From contig NZ_CP025682.1 of NCBI RefSeq assembly GCF_002872475.1, positions 2,790,001 through 2,854,000 on the forward strand: a stretch of 64,000 nt of DNA. Reading direction: 5' to 3'. Within the stretch, counting starts at the first letter, position 1, and every line of letters starts with the position of its first letter. Shown here piece by piece: positions 60,684-64,000 of the stretch. A model generated the notes under the pieces. The model had not been told where the DNA came from. It worked only from the letters and a program-made list of their open reading frames with translations, and searched no databases. Origin of the DNA: Pseudazoarcus pumilus. Its GTDB lineage: Bacteria > Pseudomonadota > Gammaproteobacteria > Burkholderiales > Rhodocyclaceae. A program made the position numbers and the translations under genes.

Positions 60684-60717
60684 ACAAAAAAAGCCGCGCC
60701 CTGGGGCGCGGCTTTTG
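60684..60717. terminator. Bidirectional rho-independent terminator
   Basis: ACAAAAAAA, then stem GCCGCGCCC with GGGCGCGGC (60,693-60,712), then TTTT. A-rich on one side and T-rich on the other, so it terminates xthA and the convergent reductase gene. Confidence 0.93.
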
Positions 60718-60734
60718 CATTGCCGGAAAACCGA

Positions 60735-61805
60735 TCAGGCGGCTTTCTTGCGGTTGGCCTCGAGCCAGCCGTCGACGGTGGTGACGATCTCGTCCACCGC
60801 GGCGTTCTTCATGCCCTTCTGCGCGGCCAGCAGCTGCACCACGCGGTCGACGCGCTCGATGTTGGTCGCACCGGCGGCCAGCGCACGCGCGGCCGACGAC
60901 GGGCTGCCCAGCGACTGGGCTGCGTCGGCGTACTTCTGGAACGCCACGAGGTCTTCGCGCTTGGCACCCAGAGCGACGCACACGTCCATGACCCACTCGT
61001 AGATCGCACGCGAGGCTTCGATGTCGCCATGCACGGCTTCCTTGATGGGGCGCACACCGTCCTTCATCACGCAACGGTAGTTACCGGCCAGCAGCATCGC
61101 CCACTTGGCCAGCGGCACGTAGATGGAGTCATGCGCCTTGAGCTTGACCGGCAGTTCCAGCTTCTCGCCGTTGACTTCGAAGCGCGCGGCGGTGATGTCC
61201 GCATCCAGGTCACGGATGATCTGGGTGTGGGCGTCGTTCTCGAACGGCGCGCACTTGAAGTTGGTCGGCAGGCGAACCTGCAGCACGTTGACCTTCTCCT
61301 CGGGCGGACGGAAAGCCTGCGGATCCGGGCTGCACAGGGTCATCAGCTTGGGATCGATGACGTCCCACACCGAAGCGTCGGCGTAGCAGTCACGCAGCAG
61401 GCTGGCGTCGATACCCGGGATGCGGGCAACGAACGGCAGCGGCGGCATGTTCATGATCGACATGCACGGCACGCCGGCCTTGGCGATCTCGCCCAGCAGC
61501 TCACGCACGCCCGGCGAACGGTACTGCGGCTCCTGCATGGCCATGCCGACCAGATCGTAGTCGGCCGGGTTGATCGCACTGGGAACGTCCGCCGTGACCG
61601 AACCCGGCAGGTTCTTGGTGTTGACCTCGACCAGGCCTTCGCGACCACGCACCGGCATGCGCACGATGCAGCCTTCGGCGTTGATCAGTTCGGCTTCGGC
61701 CGGCAGGCACACCAGCTTGACCGAATGACCGGCCATGGCCATTTTCATGCCCAGCAGGGAGCCGTAGGACGCCCCCAGGATCAGCACATTGTATTTCTTG
61801 CTCAT
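60735..61805 (-). CDS. Ketopantoate reductase-like protein
   Basis: 356 residues. The N-terminal Rossmann NVLILGASYGSLLGMKMAMAGHSVKL (Gly motif GxxxGS, non-classic), followed by a helical C-terminal domain (APLAKWAMLL-like). It belongs to the 2-dehydropantoate 2-reductase-like fold but is longer than PanE and lacks certain motif detail, so a different oxidoreductase substrate is possible. AGAGGAG precedes the ATG. Codon use is strongly biased, suggesting high expression. Confidence 0.75.
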   Translation of the reverse strand: MSKKYNVLILGASYGSLLGMKMAMAGHSVKLVCLPAEAELINAEGCIVRMPVRGREGLVEVNTKNLPGSVTADVPSAINPADYDLVGMAMQEPQYRSPGVRELLGEIAKAGVPCMSIMNMPPLPFVARIPGIDASLLRDCYADASVWDVIDPKLMTLCSPDPQAFRPPEEKVNVLQVRLPTNFKCAPFENDAHTQIIRDLDADITAARFEVNGEKLELPVKLKAHDSIYVPLAKWAMLLAGNYRCVMKDGVRPIKEAVHGDIEASRAIYEWVMDVCVALGAKREDLVAFQKYADAAQSLGSPSSAARALAAGATNIERVDRVVQLLAAQKGMKNAAVDEIVTTVDGWLEANRKKAA

Positions 61806-62176
61806 GAGATGACTACTCCTCTAAGGTGACAAACGAAAAAAGAAACGGAAACTCGCAAGGTCGCGCCGGCAAGTGCTGCCAGGCACGACCATCTGGAACC
61901 GGACCGGGCACACGACAAGGGATGTTCGTCGGTGCCGCACGGTGCGGGTGCGCCCTACGGGGCGCCGTGGATTCTCGTAAAAACCCCGATTGCTGTTCAA
62001 GCGCCCGTGACGTATGGGCGCAGTTGGGGCCATGGTACTGTGATTTTCCCGCCCGGCCAAGGGAACCGATCACTTTACGTCGGAGTCCCTCCCCGTTCGA
62101 CCAGCGCAAACCACGCCCGCAGCGCCGCACCTCGCGCCACGGTTAGAATGGGCCCAACGCAATGCGGAGCCCCTGC
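61806..62176. other. Intergenic region between reductase and hpt
   Basis: About 370 bp without an evident gene. It holds the leader and promoter of the minus-strand reductase and TAGAAT at 62,144-62,149, a likely -10 for hpt. A TTGAAC followed by T-rich DNA on the minus strand may be the reductase -35, but no pair is convincing. Confidence 0.5.
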
Positions 62177-62728
62177 ATGAACCTGGACGAAATCCGGCGC
62201 ATCCGCGACGAGGCCGACTGCCTCGCCGATGCCGCCGCCGTCGAAACCGCCCTGGAACGTCTGGCCCACGAGATCACCACGGCCATCGGCGAGGCCAACC
62301 CGATCGTCTTCGTCGTCATGAACGGCGGCGTGATCTTCTCCGGCCAACTCCTGCCGCGCCTGCCGTTCCCGCTCGAGACCAGCTATTTGCACGCCACCCG
62401 CTACGGCGACCGCACGCGCGGCGAGCGTCTGCACTGGCGTGCCGAACCGGCCCAGGCAGTGGCCGGGCGCACGGTACTGGTGCTCGACGACATCCTCGAC
62501 GAAGGCCACACGCTCGACGCAATCGTGCGTCACCTCGACGAAAACGGCGCAGCCCGGGTATTCACCGCCGTCCTCGTCGACAAGAACCACGACCGCAAGG
62601 CCCGCCCCGGCATGCGCGCAAACTTCACTGGCCTGGACGTGGCCGACCGCTTTCTGTTCGGATGCGGTATGGACTACAGGGGCTACTGGCGCAACGCGCC
62701 CGGCATCTACGCGGTGCGCGGCCTGTAG
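62177..62728 (+). CDS. hpt: Hypoxanthine-guanine phosphoribosyltransferase
   Basis: 183 residues. PRPP motif VLVLDDILDEGHTLDA (about 99-114), N-terminal substrate loop VFVVMNGGVIFSGQLL and C-terminal LFGCGMDYRGYWRN. Salvages hypoxanthine or guanine to IMP or GMP. Preferred ATG at 62,177 (MNLDEIRRI); GGAG lies about 7 bases upstream. Followed by DUF1840. Confidence 0.93.
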   Translation: MNLDEIRRIRDEADCLADAAAVETALERLAHEITTAIGEANPIVFVVMNGGVIFSGQLLPRLPFPLETSYLHATRYGDRTRGERLHWRAEPAQAVAGRTVLVLDDILDEGHTLDAIVRHLDENGAARVFTAVLVDKNHDRKARPGMRANFTGLDVADRFLFGCGMDYRGYWRNAPGIYAVRGL

Positions 62729-62773
62729 GCTGTGCACCGGCACGCCCGCCACACTTGCACCAGGAGCACTCTC

Positions 62774-63112
62774 ATGGTCGTCACCTTCAAATCCCGCGCC
62801 GCCGCCGACGTCATCATGCTCGGCGACCACGCCCACGCGCTGCTCAGGATCCTCGGCAAGGATGCGGACGCGCGTCAGGGCATCCTCACCGCCGAACAGC
62901 TGCCGGACGCCATCGCCGCCCTGCAGGCCGCCATCGAGGCCGATCGCGAACGCGACCGCCAGCGCCAGAACGAGCCCGAGGACGAGAACGAGGACGAACC
63001 GCCGCCGACCGGCATCGGCGCGGCCGTCAGCCTGCACCAGCGCGGCTGGCCGCTGCTCGAGATGCTGCGCCAGTCGCTCGACGCCGATAAGCCGGTCACC
63101 TGGGAAAGCTGA
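62774..63112 (+). CDS. DUF1840 protein, 112 aa
   Basis: 112 residues, starting MVVTFKSRAAADVIMLGDHAHALLRILGK, the DUF1840 signature, with an acidic Glu/Asp-rich middle (EPEDENEDEPPP) and C-terminal RGWPLLEMLRQSL. AGGAG lies 8 bases before the ATG. Function unknown, common in beta-proteobacteria. Confidence 0.9.
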   Translation: MVVTFKSRAAADVIMLGDHAHALLRILGKDADARQGILTAEQLPDAIAALQAAIEADRERDRQRQNEPEDENEDEPPPTGIGAAVSLHQRGWPLLEMLRQSLDADKPVTWES

Positions 63113-63122
63113 GCGCGCCGGC

Positions 63123-64000
63123 GTGAACCGCACCGAACGCCTCTACCGCATCGACCAGATCATCTCCGAGCGCGGCGTCGTCAACCGGCAAGACCTGCTC
63201 GACGCACTCGAAGTCTCGCTCGCCACGCTCAAGCGCGATCTCGAATACCTGCGCGAGCGCCTCAATGCCCCCATCGTCTGGGACCGCGAGGCCGGCGGCT
63301 ACCGCTTCTCGCGCGGCCAGCAGGTCGGCGCCCAGTACGAGTTGCCCGGCCTGTGGTTCTCCGACCGCGAGATCCACGCCCTGCTCACCATGCAGCACCT
63401 GCTCGCCAACCTCGACCCCGGCGGCATCCTCGCACCCCACGTGCAGCCGCTGATGGCACGCCTCAACGCCCTGCTCGGCACCGCCGACGACGCCGCCGAG
63501 GAAGTACGCCGCCGCGTGCTCATCGTCGGCATCGGCAAGCGCGCGATGAAGCTCGACCACTTCGAACACATCGGCTCCGCCCTGCTGCGCCGCAAGCGGC
63601 TCAACATCCGCTACTACGCCCGCGGCAAGGGCGAAGAGTCCGAGCGCGACATCTCCCCCCAGCGCCTCGTCCACTATCGCGAGAACTGGTACCTCGACGC
63701 CTGGTGTCACCTGCGTAACGACCTGCGCAACTTCGCCGTCGACAGCATCCGCCATGTCGAACTGCTCGAACGCCCCGCGAAGAACGTATCCGCGAAGACC
63801 CTCGACGCCATCCTCGGCCCCGGCTACGGCATCTTCTCCGGCCGCAAACTGCAGACCGCCCGCCTGCGCTTCACCCCCGAACGCGCCCGCTGGGTCGCCA
63901 CCGAACACTGGCACCCCAAACAGCGCGGCCACTTCGACGACGCCGGCCACTACCTCCTCGAATTCCCCTACGCCGACCACCGCGAACTGCTCATGGACAT
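63123..64000 (+). CDS. WYL-domain transcriptional regulator, 3' end cut
   Basis: Starts with GTG at 63,123. N-terminal helix-turn-helix (RTERLYRIDQIISERGVVNRQDLLDALEVSLATLKRDLEYLRERL, about residues 3-47) of DeoR type, then a WYL domain from about residue 145 (LNIRYYARGKG...RLVHYRENWYLDAWCHLRNDLRNFAVDSIRHVEL). WYL regulators often sense nucleic-acid ligands and many control defence loci or DNA-damage genes. The remaining C-terminal part is outside the window, so a neighbouring operon to the right may be the target. Confidence 0.9.
   Translation, partial: MNRTERLYRIDQIISERGVVNRQDLLDALEVSLATLKRDLEYLRERLNAPIVWDREAGGYRFSRGQQVGAQYELPGLWFSDREIHALLTMQHLLANLDPGGILAPHVQPLMARLNALLGTADDAAEEVRRRVLIVGIGKRAMKLDHFEHIGSALLRRKRLNIRYYARGKGEESERDISPQRLVHYRENWYLDAWCHLRNDLRNFAVDSIRHVELLERPAKNVSAKTLDAILGPGYGIFSGRKLQTARLRFTPERARWVATEHWHPKQRGHFDDAGHYLLEFPYADHRELLMD

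Overview
The window is GC-rich DNA from a betaproteobacterium. The housekeeping gene order (thiL-pgpA-pncC-recA-recX-lptB-rpoN-hpf-ptsN-hprK, then ilvA, slt, cca, ttcA, pyrE, xthA) and the protein sequences fit the Rhodocyclales (Azoarcus/Thauera-like). That taxonomic call is inference from gene content and composition; no rRNA gene is present.

Positions 1 to about 34,357 hold most of a Mu-like transposable prophage with a siphovirus-type, non-contractile tail. It is integrated so that its left (early) end faces the housekeeping genes, and its right end lies beyond position 1. Read from the phage left end, that is leftwards on the minus strand, the order is: S24-type repressor (plus strand), operator/early-promoter region, Ner-like protein, small early genes, MuA-like transposase, MuB-like ATPase, semi-essential early genes including Gam, an HU-like protein, gp16-like, Mor-type activator, M15 endolysin and lysis-region genes, gp25/26/27-like, large terminase, portal, gpF, gpG, protease/scaffold gpI/Z, decoration protein, gpT capsid, gp35/36/37-like, tail tube, frameshifted tail chaperones, tape measure and tail tip (cut by the window edge).

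Plus-strand accessory genes, opposite to the phage operons, sit at operon junctions: a KTSC-domain gene, a small secreted protein, a DUF2335/74-aa pair split by an IS5-family (IS427-type) insertion sequence, and a lower-GC cassette between gpG and gpI. That cassette holds a membrane-anchored coiled-coil protein and TcmP on the plus strand, facing a DUF5131 three-Cys protein on the minus strand. It is the most likely place for an undescribed system. Two near-identical 21-bp boxes lie upstream of the endolysin and of gpI, where Mu has its late promoters Plys and PI. A compact structured plus-strand RNA candidate with an apparent promoter and terminator lies between gpG and gpF.

From 34,443 to 64,000 the window is ordinary chromosome: a methyltransferase and a kinase-fold protein, then cofactor and lipid genes (thiL, pgpA, pncC), DNA repair (recA, recX), LPS export and the sigma-54/PTS-Ntr block (lptB, rpoN, hpf, ptsN, hprK), amino-acid, folate, tRNA and cell-wall genes, a 1295-aa FAD/Fe-S oxidoreductase, pyrimidine and purine salvage genes, and a WYL-domain regulator cut by the right edge. 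Two copies of a dispersed intergenic palindromic repeat flank the 45-50 kb segment.
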